Positions 25,311 to 33,833 of a stretch of 64,000 nt of DNA are shown piece by piece (position 1 is the stretch's first letter; every line of letters starts with the position of its first letter). The stretch lies in the NCBI RefSeq assembly GCF_019880225.1, contig NZ_CP082284.1, positions 744,001 through 808,000 on the forward strand. The letters run 5' to 3'. Both the position numbers and the translations under genes were made by a program. This DNA is from Halobaculum rubrum (GTDB taxonomy: Archaea > Halobacteriota > Halobacteria > Halobacteriales > Haloferacaceae). The notes under the pieces were generated by a model, which was not told the origin of the DNA, ran no database searches, and saw only the letters and a list, made by a program, of their open reading frames with translations.

Positions 25311-25419
25311 GTCGGACGGTCCGCGCTCGGGTCGTTCACGCCGCCGCGCAGTCGGGGTCGCGTCCTCGTCGCGTCGCTCCGAGGGATTTTACCGCCGGCC
25401 GTCCCCACGAGCGAGCGAC

Positions 25420-27120
25420 ATGGACGCCGACGCCGCCGACGCGTTCGCGCCGCTCGCCGACGGGGGACGGCCGGAGTGGTACCGCGACGCGGTCGTGTAC
25501 AGCCTCGACGTGAAGACGTTCCGGGACAGCGACGGCGACGGCTGGGGCGACTTCAGGGGACTGATCGACCGCCTTGACTACCTCGAAGACCTGGGCGTCG
25601 ACTGCCTGTGGATCCGGCCGTTCTACCCCAGTCCCCTCCGGGACAACGGCTACGACGTGGCCGACTACCGCGACGTGGACGAGCGCCTGGGATCGCTCGA
25701 CGCCTTCGACGACCTGGTGGCCGAACTCGACGCGCGCGGGATACGGCTGATCACGGACCTCGTGCTCAATCACACGTCCGTCGAGCACGAGTGGTTCCGA
25801 CGCGCCCGCGAGGACCCCGACTCGAAGTACCACGACTACTACCTGTGGACGAGCCACGTCGACGAGGCGTACCACACCCAGAACATCTTCCCCGAGTTCG
25901 AGGACGGCGTCTGGTCGTACGACGAGGTCGCGGGCAAACACTACTTCCATCAGTTCTACGGCTACCAGCCGGACCTGAACGTCGCCAACCCCGACGTACA
26001 GGAGGAGCTGTTTTCGATCGCGGAGTTCTGGCTGGAACGGGGCGTCGACGGCTTCCGCATCGACGCGGCCCACCCGATGATCCTCCCGAAGGGGCACGAC
26101 GCCCACCGGCTGGAGGACCCGCAGCGGCTCTTTCGCGAGCTGAAACGCCGCGCCCGTGCGGTGAACGACGAGGCCGTGCTGCTGGCGGAGGCGGACGACG
26201 AACCCGACCGGCTGGACTTCTACTTCGACGGCGGCGAGGGGTTCGACGCGCTGTTCAACTTCGTCGGCAACTCCCACGTCACGTACGGCGTCGGCGTCGG
26301 CGACGCCTGGCCGCTGTACCGGATGTTCGAGCAGATCCCCGACGCACAGCCCGACGGTCACGTCTGGTGGGCGAACTTCCTGCGCAACCACGACGAGTGG
26401 AACCTCCTGAAGCTCCCGCACGAGGCGCTCGAGCACGCCCGCGAGGAGTTCCGTCAGGGCGGCGACGGGGGCGACTCGTGGATCTTCGGCCGGGGCCACC
26501 GCCTCCGGCTGGCGGACCTGTACGACGGCGACCACGACCGGATCGCGATGGCTCACTCGCTTCTGCTGTCGTTGCCGGGCACCCCGATCGTGAACTCCGG
26601 CGACGAGATCGGCATGCACGCCGATCTGGCCCTTCCCGAGCGGCAGGCCGTCCGCACGCCGATGCGATGGGACGGCGCCGAACCGAACGCGGGCTTCTCG
26701 ACGGCCGACCCCGAGGACCTCGTGATCCCCGTCGACGGCACCGGCTGGCCGGGCGTGTATCAGGCGGACGCCGCCGGCCAGCGGGGGCACCCGGGCTCGC
26801 TGTTCGAGCGCGTCGCGAGCGCGGTCGACGCCCGGAAGCGGTGCCCCGAGATCGCACGCGGCGACTGTTCGATCGTCCACGTGGAGCCGGACGACCTGTG
26901 GGCCCACCGCTTCGATCACGACGGTCGCGTCCTCCTCGCGGTCCACAACCTCGCCAGCGAGCCTCGCGAGGTCCTCGTCGGGTTCGACGTCGATCCCGGG
27001 GACGCCGAGCGCGTCCTCGGGGACGCCGACTACCGCGTCGACGACGGCTGCGTCACGGTGACGCCCGACGGGTGCGGGTACCTCTGGCTGCGGGGCGAGA
27101 CGCGACACAGCGACGGGTGA
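25420..27120 (+). CDS. GH13 alpha-glucan enzyme, trehalose synthase-like
   Basis: 566 residues of the alpha-amylase superfamily. Conserved regions: DLVLNH at 113-118, GFRIDAAHP with nucleophile D215, LLAEADD with acid/base E257, RNHDEW with transition-state D325. The N-terminal WYRDAVVYSLDVKTFRDSDGDGWGDFRGL and FYPSPLRDNGYDVADY closely resemble trehalose synthase (maltose alpha-glucosyltransferase), which interconverts maltose and trehalose. A C-terminal beta domain follows. No signal peptide, so it is cytosolic. A TATA-like GGATTTTACC lies 30 nt before the ATG. Other GH13 transglycosylases (amylosucrase-like) are possible. The stop directly abuts that of the convergent kinase. Confidence 0.85.
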   Translation: MDADAADAFAPLADGGRPEWYRDAVVYSLDVKTFRDSDGDGWGDFRGLIDRLDYLEDLGVDCLWIRPFYPSPLRDNGYDVADYRDVDERLGSLDAFDDLVAELDARGIRLITDLVLNHTSVEHEWFRRAREDPDSKYHDYYLWTSHVDEAYHTQNIFPEFEDGVWSYDEVAGKHYFHQFYGYQPDLNVANPDVQEELFSIAEFWLERGVDGFRIDAAHPMILPKGHDAHRLEDPQRLFRELKRRARAVNDEAVLLAEADDEPDRLDFYFDGGEGFDALFNFVGNSHVTYGVGVGDAWPLYRMFEQIPDAQPDGHVWWANFLRNHDEWNLLKLPHEALEHAREEFRQGGDGGDSWIFGRGHRLRLADLYDGDHDRIAMAHSLLLSLPGTPIVNSGDEIGMHADLALPERQAVRTPMRWDGAEPNAGFSTADPEDLVIPVDGTGWPGVYQADAAGQRGHPGSLFERVASAVDARKRCPEIARGDCSIVHVEPDDLWAHRFDHDGRVLLAVHNLASEPREVLVGFDVDPGDAERVLGDADYRVDDGCVTVTPDGCGYLWLRGETRHSDG

Positions 27121-29178
27121 TCACTCCCCGCCGTCGGCGTCGGCGACGATCGGGAACCGAGCGATGACGACCGCGCCGCCGTCCGGGCCGTCCTCGTAGC
27201 CCGCGGTTCCGCCGACGGCGTCGATCGTCCATCGAACGAGCCACAGGCCGACCCCCTGCCCGTGCTCGGTCGGAGTCTCGGCGCCCGACTCCAGGGGCGC
27301 GCGGCTGTCGAGGGTGATCCCCGGCCCGTCGTCGGCGACGCGAAGCACCGCGTCGTCGCCGTCGACCGACAGCGAACCCCGAATCGTCGGATCCTCCACG
27401 TGTTCGATCGCGTTCGAGATCAGCTCATCCGTCACCAGCGAGATCGGGGCGGCACCGGCGACGGTGACCGGCTCGTCGGGCGTCGACACGAGAACCGCCG
27501 CGTCGTCGGCGTCGGCCGCGAGCGCGCTCGCGACGTCGACCACGACCGCCGCCGCGTCGACCGGGTCCGAGTCACCGTCGACGGCGACGTCCTCGCGGAA
27601 CCGACGGGCGCTGTCGGACAGATCGAGGATGTCGGCGGCCGCGTCGCGGATCCGGTCGACGTCGGCTCGCACCGAATCGAGGTCGACAGCGTTCGACGAT
27701 GCGTCGGAGTCGGGCCGACCGTCCGGTACCACGGCCTCGATCTCGGCGAGTGCGTGGTCGACCTGCTCGGCGTAGCCGAGCACGACGTTCAGTCGGTTGC
27801 GGACGTTGTGTCTGAGGACACGATCGAGCACGGTGAGCCGCTGCTCGTGGGACACCCACTCGGTCACGTCGCGCTGGAACCCGAGGTAGTGCGTCACCTC
27901 CCCGTCGGGACCACGGATGGGCGAGATATCGAGCGCGTTGTACCACTTCCGGCCGTCGCTGCGCGTGTTCAGCAAGACGACCGACGCCTGCCTGCCGGCG
28001 TCGATGGCGCGTCGGAGCCGTGCGACCGGCTCCGGGTCCGTCGCGCCAGTCTGGAGTATTCGGGGGTTGTGTCCGAGGAGTTCGTCGTCGTCGAGCCCTG
28101 TGAGCCGCTTGAACTCGTTGTTGGCGTAGATGAGCTGCTCCTCTTCGGTGGAGTGGTCCGCGATGGTGATCCCGACCGTCGCCTCGTCCATCGCGCGCCG
28201 GTACAGCGCCAACCGCTCCTCGCGCTCGCGGCGCTGACTGAGGTCGTGGGCGACCACCTGTACGTCGCCGGCGCCGGCGTCGATCGCGGTCAGCTCGACC
28301 GGAACCCCGCTCGGCGGACCGGCAGTGGGCTCGATCAACGGCTCCGGGGCCGGCTCCTCCGCGGTGTTCGCGTCATTCGATCCGACATCGACCGTCGACG
28401 GCGCCGCACCCGCTCCGGAGTCGGCTGTCGACTCGGCCCCTCCGTCGGCGTCACGGACCACGGTGCGACACAGCGCCGTCTCGACGGGTTCGCTGCGTCC
28501 GTTCCGCGTCGCGGCCTCCAGCGCGCGGGCGACGCTGTCGCGGTCGACCGAGGGGACGAGGTCCACGAAGTCGCGGCCATGAACCGCGTCCGCGTCGACA
28601 CCCAGGATCGACGCGGCGGCGGGGTTCGCGTACGCCACCCGACCGTCGGCGCAGACGAAGACGGCGTCCGGCAGCCGGCGGACGATCCGCCGGTTTCGGT
28701 CACGGCTCTCCTCGAGCCCGGTCGCGAAGCGGCGCGCACGGGCGAGCGTCCGTAGTCGTCGAGCGAGCCTCGCGCGCCGGATCGGCGCGTCGATCACGTC
28801 GGCGACGTGGTCGCCCGTGTCGCCGAGACGGGAGAGGACGGACTCCGCGTCGTCGGAGCGTTCCGGGACGAACAGCAGCGTCGGGATGTACGTCCCTGTC
28901 GACTTGCGGTGGGCGGCGAGCGCGTCGGCGACACCCCGTAACCCGTCCACGTCGAACAGGCAGACGTCGAAGGTCGCATCGAACGGGGCCGGGGCGTCGG
29001 GATCGACGATTCGCGGCTCGAGCCCGTCGCCGTCGGCGAGCAACTCGCGGAGCAGGCCGCGGTCGGCGTCGTCTTCGACGACGAGCAGCACCGTGATCCG
29101 GGACGGCTCCGCCGGCGCGACCCCGTCGCTCACTGGAGCCTCCGTCCCGTCCGGGTCGGTCGTCGGGTCGTCGGTCAT
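27121..29178 (-). CDS. Hybrid receiver-PAS-PAS histidine kinase
   Basis: 685 residues, soluble. Order: receiver-like domain (28-148; VVEDDADRGLL and FDVCLFDVDGL with a possible phospho-Asp at 76/78), PAS 1 (about 160-315, interrupted by an acidic disordered insertion at 245-290), PAS 2 (about 325-440), HisKA-type helix with H457 (RVLRHNVRNRLNVVLGYAEQ), and an HATPase with DELISNAIEH (N-box), ADDGPGI (G1) and GQGVGLWLVRW (G2). PAS 2 has the LOV-like motif GHNPRILQTG, but Pro replaces the flavin-binding Cys, so it is not a classical light sensor. Convergent with zero gap to the GH13 gene. Confidence 0.85.
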   Translation of the reverse strand: MTDDPTTDPDGTEAPVSDGVAPAEPSRITVLLVVEDDADRGLLRELLADGDGLEPRIVDPDAPAPFDATFDVCLFDVDGLRGVADALAAHRKSTGTYIPTLLFVPERSDDAESVLSRLGDTGDHVADVIDAPIRRARLARRLRTLARARRFATGLEESRDRNRRIVRRLPDAVFVCADGRVAYANPAAASILGVDADAVHGRDFVDLVPSVDRDSVARALEAATRNGRSEPVETALCRTVVRDADGGAESTADSGAGAAPSTVDVGSNDANTAEEPAPEPLIEPTAGPPSGVPVELTAIDAGAGDVQVVAHDLSQRREREERLALYRRAMDEATVGITIADHSTEEEQLIYANNEFKRLTGLDDDELLGHNPRILQTGATDPEPVARLRRAIDAGRQASVVLLNTRSDGRKWYNALDISPIRGPDGEVTHYLGFQRDVTEWVSHEQRLTVLDRVLRHNVRNRLNVVLGYAEQVDHALAEIEAVVPDGRPDSDASSNAVDLDSVRADVDRIRDAAADILDLSDSARRFREDVAVDGDSDPVDAAAVVVDVASALAADADDAAVLVSTPDEPVTVAGAAPISLVTDELISNAIEHVEDPTIRGSLSVDGDDAVLRVADDGPGITLDSRAPLESGAETPTEHGQGVGLWLVRWTIDAVGGTAGYEDGPDGGAVVIARFPIVADADGGE

Positions 29179-29314
29179 CGACCAACTCCGGGGTGCCGGA
29201 GAGGGCGCCGTGGAGGACCGGTCATGGAGGCATCAAGGGATCAGCGTACTTAATCATGAGGAATAGAGTCGTGACACGCGAAACGGTTTTCACGTGATCG
29301 AGTGACACGCCGAC

Positions 29315-29797
29315 ATGGCATACAGCTACGAACCGCACTACTTCGAGGACTTCGAGGAGGGACAGGAGTTCGTGAGCGTCGGGCGCACCGTCACCGAGTC
29401 GGACTTCGTGATGCACTCGGCGCTGACGGGCGACTGGACGGAACTGCACACGAACGCCGAGTACGCCGAGGACAACGCCTTCGGCGAGCGCATCGCCCAC
29501 GGTCCGATGACGTTCGTGCAGGCGACGGGGTTCGTCTATCGGTCGGGCATCGTCGAGCGCACCGCCCTCGCGTTCCTCGGGATGAACTACATGGACCTCC
29601 CGAACCCCGTGTTCATCGGCGACACCATCTCGATGGAGATGGAGGTGACGGAGACGAAGGACGTGTCTAGCCGCGACGACGCCGGCCTCGTCGTCATCGA
29701 CTGCGAGGTGACGAAGGGGGACGGCACCGTCGTCCTGCAGGGCGACATGAAGTTCCTGATCAAGACGCGCGCCGATGCCGACGACCCGCACGCGTAG
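29315..29797 (+). CDS. MaoC family hydratase/dehydratase
   Basis: 160 residues, a single hot-dog fold of the (R)-enoyl-CoA hydratase/MaoC type. The hydratase signature is ALTGDWTELHTNAEYAEDNAFGERIAHGPM (about 36-65), including the catalytic Asp and His (D..xxxH) and the GxxIAHG segment. It lies convergent to the phenylacetyl-CoA epoxidase operon. In the bacterial pathway the ring-opening enzyme PaaZ carries a MaoC-type domain that hydrolyses oxepin-CoA, so a stand-alone MaoC protein here may take that step; this is inferred from position only. Confidence 0.88.
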   Translation: MAYSYEPHYFEDFEEGQEFVSVGRTVTESDFVMHSALTGDWTELHTNAEYAEDNAFGERIAHGPMTFVQATGFVYRSGIVERTALAFLGMNYMDLPNPVFIGDTISMEMEVTETKDVSSRDDAGLVVIDCEVTKGDGTVVLQGDMKFLIKTRADADDPHA

Positions 29798-29872
29798 TCG
29801 AGGAGCGGCCCCGCGGCGACGATCAACGCGTCCACAACACGGTCAACGCGCCCGCGACGACGACCGCGTCCA

Positions 29873-30061
29873 TCAGCCGAACCGCTCGAACGGCTCGCCG
29901 CACTCGCGACAGACGTGCATCGAGCGGCACAGGCCCGGCCCCTTCGGGTGCTCGCGCTCGGTGTCGGTCGAGCCGCAGTACGGGCACTCGGCGGGGTCGT
30001 CGTCCGCGTCGCCCCCGGCGACCCCCGCGGCGACGCTCGGGTCGGGAACGTTCCGGCGCAT
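29873..30061 (-). CDS. Zinc-ribbon protein corresponding to the C-terminal part of PaaD
   Basis: 62 residues, MRRNVPDPSVAAG followed by an acidic linker and the ribbon CPYCGSTDTEREHPKGPGLC...VCRECGEPFERFG. The end matches the C-terminus of bacterial PaaD/PaaJ (CPRCGS ... CNACGEPF.xF), the maturation/scaffold subunit of phenylacetyl-CoA epoxidase. In bacteria this is fused to the DUF59 domain; here it is a separate gene whose ATG overlaps the DUF59 gene's TGA by one base (TGATG). The two products therefore probably act together as a two-part PaaD. Last gene of the operon. Confidence 0.8.
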   Translation of the reverse strand: MRRNVPDPSVAAGVAGGDADDDPAECPYCGSTDTEREHPKGPGLCRSMHVCRECGEPFERFG

Positions 30062-30528
30062 CACACGCTCAACCCGAACTCGCGGAGGGCCTCCCGCCCC
30101 GCGTCGGTCACCATCGCGACGGTCCACTCCGGCGAGTACCGCAGGCGAACGTCGGCCGCCTCGACGCCCGGCGCCGTCTCGGCCGCACAGCGCACGTCGT
30201 TCGTGATCATGTCGCGGGCGGGACAGCCGGTGTAGGTGAGGGTCATCTCGATCTCGCAGCGCCCGTCCCCGTCGACGGCCACGTCGTAGATCAGGCCGAG
30301 GTCGACGACGCTGACCGGCATCTCGGGGTCGTCAACCTCGTACAGCGCGTCCCACACGTCCGCCTCGACGCCGGTGGAACCCGCGCCGGTCTTCGGGTAC
30401 GCCTCGGGCGCCTCGCCGTCCTCGTAGGAGGTGTGCGCGCACGCCTCCGCGTCGGACGGGGCGCCCGTGCCGTCCGCGGCGTCGCCGGCGGACCCGCCCG
30501 GCACGTCCGTCGGCATGTTCGTCGGCAT
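30061..30528 (-). CDS. paaD: PaaD, MIP18/DUF59 domain part
   Basis: 155 residues. A disordered acidic N-terminal stretch (about 1-50) precedes the DUF59/MIP18 fold: VWDALYEVDDPEMPVSVVDLGLIYDVAVDG, then MTLTYTGCPARDMITNDVR with the conserved Cys of iron-sulfur/metal maturation proteins. In bacterial paa operons PaaD is needed for a functional epoxidase, probably in metal-centre assembly. The zinc ribbon usually fused at its C-terminus is the next gene. The start directly abuts the paaC stop; a second ATG four codons downstream is an alternative. Confidence 0.88.
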   Translation of the reverse strand: MPTNMPTDVPGGSAGDAADGTGAPSDAEACAHTSYEDGEAPEAYPKTGAGSTGVEADVWDALYEVDDPEMPVSVVDLGLIYDVAVDGDGRCEIEMTLTYTGCPARDMITNDVRCAAETAPGVEAADVRLRYSPEWTVAMVTDAGREALREFGLSV

Positions 30529-31431
30529 CTACGCCTCCTCCCCCCGCAAGCGCGCGGGACGGTCGAAGTCGACCTCGCGGTGCGTCGCGGTGAACGCCTC
30601 CCGCAGATCGACCCACGCGTCCGTGTGGCTCCCGTCGCGGCCGCGGGCCTCCGGACGGGTGACCTCGTCGGGCTCCGGGACGACGAGCCCGTACCCCTCC
30701 AGCGTCGGGACCACCGTGTCGAGCCACTCCTCTCGCATCGACGCGAGCGACTCGCGGCGGAACCCGGCGGTCCGGATTCCGGCCTCGTGGTCGCCCGGAT
30801 ACCACAGCGACAGCGCGTGCGGGAACAGGTCGTCGAGGGCGGCCTGCAGGCGCCCGCGGGCCTCGTCGTCGCTCGCGAGGCGTTCGAGCCAGCTCAGCGC
30901 GTGTTCGCGGTGATACTCCTCCTCGGCGAGCGCCTTGCCGACGCGGTCGGCGAGGGGGGCGTAGCTGGTGTCGACCAGCGCCTCCAGACGGATGCGCTCG
31001 GCCACGTCGTACAGGTACGTGCGGACGACGACGTCGCCCCAGCCGTCGTCGGCGAAGGGGCGCTCGACGAGCGTCGCGTGCGTCCAGTCGTCGGCCGGAC
31101 GGCGCCAGATGCACTCCTCCTCTGAGTAGCCGAGCTCCTGCAGGAGGTCGTACCACAGGCGCGCGTGGCCGAACTCGTCTTGCGCGACGTTGGCGAGCGC
31201 GAGGTCCGACTCGATGGTCGGCGCGTAGATCTGCCACTCGGTGAGTCGCTCGGCGTGGACGAACTCGTCGTCCGCGAGGCGGAAGAGCAGCCCCTCCAGC
31301 GCGACCTGCCCTTCGGGGGTGAGATCGCCGCGGTCGAGGGAAGCGACAGCGGGCGCGTCGGTCTCGTCGGTCGTGCCGCCGTCCGCGACGCGCTCGGCGT
31401 CGCCGTCGGTCGCGTCGTCGCTTCCGCTCAT
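30529..31431 (-). CDS. paaC: 1,2-phenylacetyl-CoA epoxidase, structural subunit PaaC
   Basis: 300 residues of the ferritin-like fold. PaaC is the non-catalytic partner of PaaA; seen are LADDEFVHAERLTEWQIYAPTIESDLALANVAQDEFGHARLWYDLL (helices 1-2) and LAEEEYHREHALSWLERL. An acidic 35-residue N-terminal extension is disordered. The start overlaps the paaB stop (ATGA). With PaaA it forms the heterotetrameric core that epoxidises phenylacetyl-CoA, the entry step of aerobic phenylacetate and phenylalanine degradation. Confidence 0.92.
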   Translation of the reverse strand: MSGSDDATDGDAERVADGGTTDETDAPAVASLDRGDLTPEGQVALEGLLFRLADDEFVHAERLTEWQIYAPTIESDLALANVAQDEFGHARLWYDLLQELGYSEEECIWRRPADDWTHATLVERPFADDGWGDVVVRTYLYDVAERIRLEALVDTSYAPLADRVGKALAEEEYHREHALSWLERLASDDEARGRLQAALDDLFPHALSLWYPGDHEAGIRTAGFRRESLASMREEWLDTVVPTLEGYGLVVPEPDEVTRPEARGRDGSHTDAWVDLREAFTATHREVDFDRPARLRGEEA

Positions 31432-31769
31432 AGCTCGCCCTCCGATTCGAGCTGCTCGCGACGCTTCCGGGCCGCCTCGCGCTGTTCGGCCTCGCTGTCT
31501 TCCACTTCCTGGGCGAACGACGCGTCGATGTCGTTGTACGTCATCGCCCAGCGGTAGGACTTGTCGGTGCGGCCGCCGAGGGCGGCCTCCTCCGCGTCGA
31601 CCTCGCCGATCTCCGACTGCGGCACCACCCACAGGGAGTTGGTCTGCATCCGGCGAGCGTGCTGGATCTGTGCGAACAGCTTCGCCATCTCCCGGTCGGG
31701 CGCGTGGACGTTACCGACGTGGCGGTGGTAGTCCCCCGGCTTCTCCTGTCTGAACACTTCCCAGATCAT
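31428..31769 (-). CDS. paaB: 1,2-phenylacetyl-CoA epoxidase subunit PaaB
   Basis: 113 residues. PaaB is a small bridging subunit, needed for function. Conserved blocks: MIWEVFRQEKPGDYHRHVGNVHAPD, ARRMQTNSLWVVPQSEI and YRWAMTYNDIDASF. It is 2 nt after paaA and overlaps paaC by four bases, so the operon is tightly coupled. Confidence 0.93.
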   Translation of the reverse strand: MIWEVFRQEKPGDYHRHVGNVHAPDREMAKLFAQIQHARRMQTNSLWVVPQSEIGEVDAEEAALGGRTDKSYRWAMTYNDIDASFAQEVEDSEAEQREAARKRREQLESEGEL

Positions 31770-31771
31770 GG

Positions 31772-32710
31772 TCAGTCGGCCGCCTGCGGCGTTCCCGGGG
31801 CGCCGCGCTCCCAGCTGTCGAGGCTCTCGCGGACCCACGCGACGGCCTCCTGCCGGCGGGCGCGCGAGCCGATCTGTTCGTGGCTTCCCTCAAAGTCGTT
31901 CTTCGCGATGGTCCAGAACTCCTCCCAGTCGAGGTCGTCCTCGCGGACGGCCATCGTTCCGTCGTCGCGCTCGAAGACCCGGGGATACTCGGGGATCTCC
32001 AGGCCGTACTTCTCTGCTTTCGGGATGTACATGTTCAGAAACGAGTTGCGGAGCTCGTCGTTGGAGGTCGTCTTGAGGCCGACCTCCTGTGCGAAGTCGT
32101 TGTGGGTGGACTCGTCGTTCGTCGGCCCGAAGAACTGGAGGATGCGCGGCCACCACTCCTCGAACGTCTCCTGCGTGCGCTCCTGTGTCGCCTTCGACCC
32201 CCGCATCAGCTCCCGCAGGATGGACTCGCCGTGCTTGACGTGGAACCCCTCCTCGAAGCACACCTTGTCCATCGCGTGGGCGTACGGCGTCCAGCTCGTC
32301 GACTTCAGGGTGGCCTGCCGGCGCATGGCGCCGCCGTCGACGAAGAAGTCGATCATCGGCGCCTCGTACCACGAGTCCACCGGGTAGTGGAAGCAGTTGA
32401 GGAACGTTCCCTCGCCCGTTTGCAGTTCCGCGAGCATCTCGTCGCGCGTCTTCACGCCGAGCGTCTCGGCCGCGCGGTACAGCAACTGCGCGTGGCCGAT
32501 CTCGTCTTGCACCTTCGCGGTGTTCGCCAGCTTCCGGTCGAGCGACGGCGCGTGCCGGGTGAACTCCTTGTCGAGGTAGCCGCCCATCACCTCGCTGTTG
32601 GCGTGGAACTGGATCATCCGGGTCGCCGCCCGACGGTACTCCTCGGGCATGTCGTCGTTCGGACCGAACTGCCGCGGTCCGGCCCGGTCTTTGACCGCCT
32701 CGATGTCCAT
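31772..32710 (-). CDS. paaA: 1,2-phenylacetyl-CoA epoxidase catalytic subunit PaaA
   Basis: 312 residues, the di-iron oxygenase subunit. Metal-ligand motifs of the carboxylate-bridged centre are visible as KVQDEIGHAQLLYRAAE (E..H) and CFEEGFHVKHGESILREL (E..H), with the tyrosine/His-rich CFHYPVDSWYEAPMIDFFVDGGAMRRQ in between. It uses O2 and electrons from a reductase (PaaE, not found here) to form the ring epoxide. First gene of the paaABCD operon; its promoter lies in the 95-bp region shared with the divergent Bat-type gene. Confidence 0.95.
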   Translation of the reverse strand: MDIEAVKDRAGPRQFGPNDDMPEEYRRAATRMIQFHANSEVMGGYLDKEFTRHAPSLDRKLANTAKVQDEIGHAQLLYRAAETLGVKTRDEMLAELQTGEGTFLNCFHYPVDSWYEAPMIDFFVDGGAMRRQATLKSTSWTPYAHAMDKVCFEEGFHVKHGESILRELMRGSKATQERTQETFEEWWPRILQFFGPTNDESTHNDFAQEVGLKTTSNDELRNSFLNMYIPKAEKYGLEIPEYPRVFERDDGTMAVREDDLDWEEFWTIAKNDFEGSHEQIGSRARRQEAVAWVRESLDSWERGAPGTPQAAD

Positions 32711-32761
32711 GATGATCGATCCTTCACGTTGTTGGCCTTACCGATTCGCCCGTTCATACGG

Positions 32762-32781
32762 GTGTTTTATATGTTGAACAC
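32762..32781. promoter_or_regulatory. Dyad over the shared TATA region of paaA and the Bat-type regulator
   Basis: GTGTT (32762-32766) and AACAC (32777-32781) flank TTATATG. TTTTATAT can serve as TATA box for the plus-strand regulator at 32806, and its reverse complement ATATAAAA for the minus-strand paaA. One protein bound here could block or activate both directions. Confidence 0.55.
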
Positions 32782-32805
32782 GCTACCGTCCCACACGATC
32801 TGCCA

Positions 32806-33444
32806 ATGATCGAGGAGTGTCTCGCCGTCGAGGTGCGCGTGAGCGGCGACGACTGCCCGCTCGCCGAGGCGACGGCGGCGACGCGGGTGCCGGTGCGCGC
32901 GGAGCCGCCGCAGTTGCGCGCCGACGGCAACGTCCTCCTTCGGTTCGGGGCGCCGCGCGACGACGACCTCGCGGCGCACCTCGACGCCGACGACCGGATC
33001 CGCTACCTCCATCGCTCGCGGGCCGGCGAGCGCGACACCTATCGGTGCCTCTCGAAGCACCCGTGCGCCGTCCACGAGCTCGTCTCGGCGGGACTGCTCG
33101 TCGAGGACGTGAGCTACCGCGACGGCGACGCGACGGTCACGGGGGCCGTCGTCGGTCACGAGGTGCTGCGCGGCGTGATGGAGACCGCGGGCGAGACGGT
33201 CGGCGTCCGCCTGACGCGGACGTATCCGCTGCGCGAGGAAGCCGATCCCGTCGCCGGACGGTTCGGACTCACCCCGCCACAGATAGCGGCGCTGCGGGCG
33301 GCGGTCGAGGCGGGGTACTTCGACGTGCCCCGAGCGACGACCTCAGAGGCGGTCGCCGACGAACTCGGCGTCTCGAAGAGCGCGTTCCTCGAACGCCTCC
33401 GGCGGGCGGAAGCGACGCTGTACCGGGAGCTGTTCGGGAGCTGA
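32806..33444 (+). CDS. Bat-type helix-turn-helix regulator, probable regulator of the paa operon
   Basis: 212 residues. The C-terminal 60 residues are a bacterioopsin-activator HTH (HTH_10): LTPPQIAALRAAVEAGYFDVPRATTSEAVADELGVSKSAFLERLRRAEATL. The N-terminal part is a diverged sensing module (RYLHRSRAGERDTYRCLSKHPCAVHELVSAGLLVEDVSYRDGDATVTGAVVGHEVLRGVM) that contains two Cys residues and may bind a ligand or CoA ester. It is divergent from paaA with a common promoter region, so it most likely controls phenylacetate degradation. Confidence 0.85.
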   Translation: MIEECLAVEVRVSGDDCPLAEATAATRVPVRAEPPQLRADGNVLLRFGAPRDDDLAAHLDADDRIRYLHRSRAGERDTYRCLSKHPCAVHELVSAGLLVEDVSYRDGDATVTGAVVGHEVLRGVMETAGETVGVRLTRTYPLREEADPVAGRFGLTPPQIAALRAAVEAGYFDVPRATTSEAVADELGVSKSAFLERLRRAEATLYRELFGS

Positions 33445-33602
33445 CGAGTGACGAACGGCGGCGCCGCCGAACCGCGGATCAGATCGCACGCCCGCGTCGA
33501 CACGGTGAATGTTTCCGATTCTCGAATCGCCGTAAAGCGGCGTATCCGGGGCTGAAACACTGGAATCGCGCCAGTTATACCCGCTCGACGGAAACCGCTA
33601 GT

Positions 33603-33779
33603 GTGACGCGAACAGACCTCGATACAGCCGACCGCCCCGTCTCCCTCTCGAGCCACGCCTATCGGATCACCGTCGACGACGGGCGAGAGACGTTCGACGC
33701 CCTCGAGATCTGCGACGAGCAGCGTCCCGAGGCGTATCTGATGTCCGACACGGTCCGCTCGCTCGACGCAATGCGGTGA
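33603..33779 (+). CDS. Small haloarchaeal protein of unknown function
   Basis: 58 residues from GTG 33603: it opens VTRTDLDTADRP and ends DEQRPEAYLMSDTVRSLDAMR. The closing pattern with E/D-x-x-x-P-x-A-(Y/W)-(L/I)-x-S-D is common among short haloarchaeal proteins (DUF7331-like). A TATA-like GTTATACCC lies about 25-30 nt upstream, supporting the GTG start and a leaderless mRNA. No function is known. Confidence 0.6.
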   Translation: MTRTDLDTADRPVSLSSHAYRITVDDGRETFDALEICDEQRPEAYLMSDTVRSLDAMR

Positions 33780-33833
33780 CGGACGGGCTGAAGTAGCTTC
33801 TCGCGCGCATCGACGTCCAGTTCTCATCGGCGC

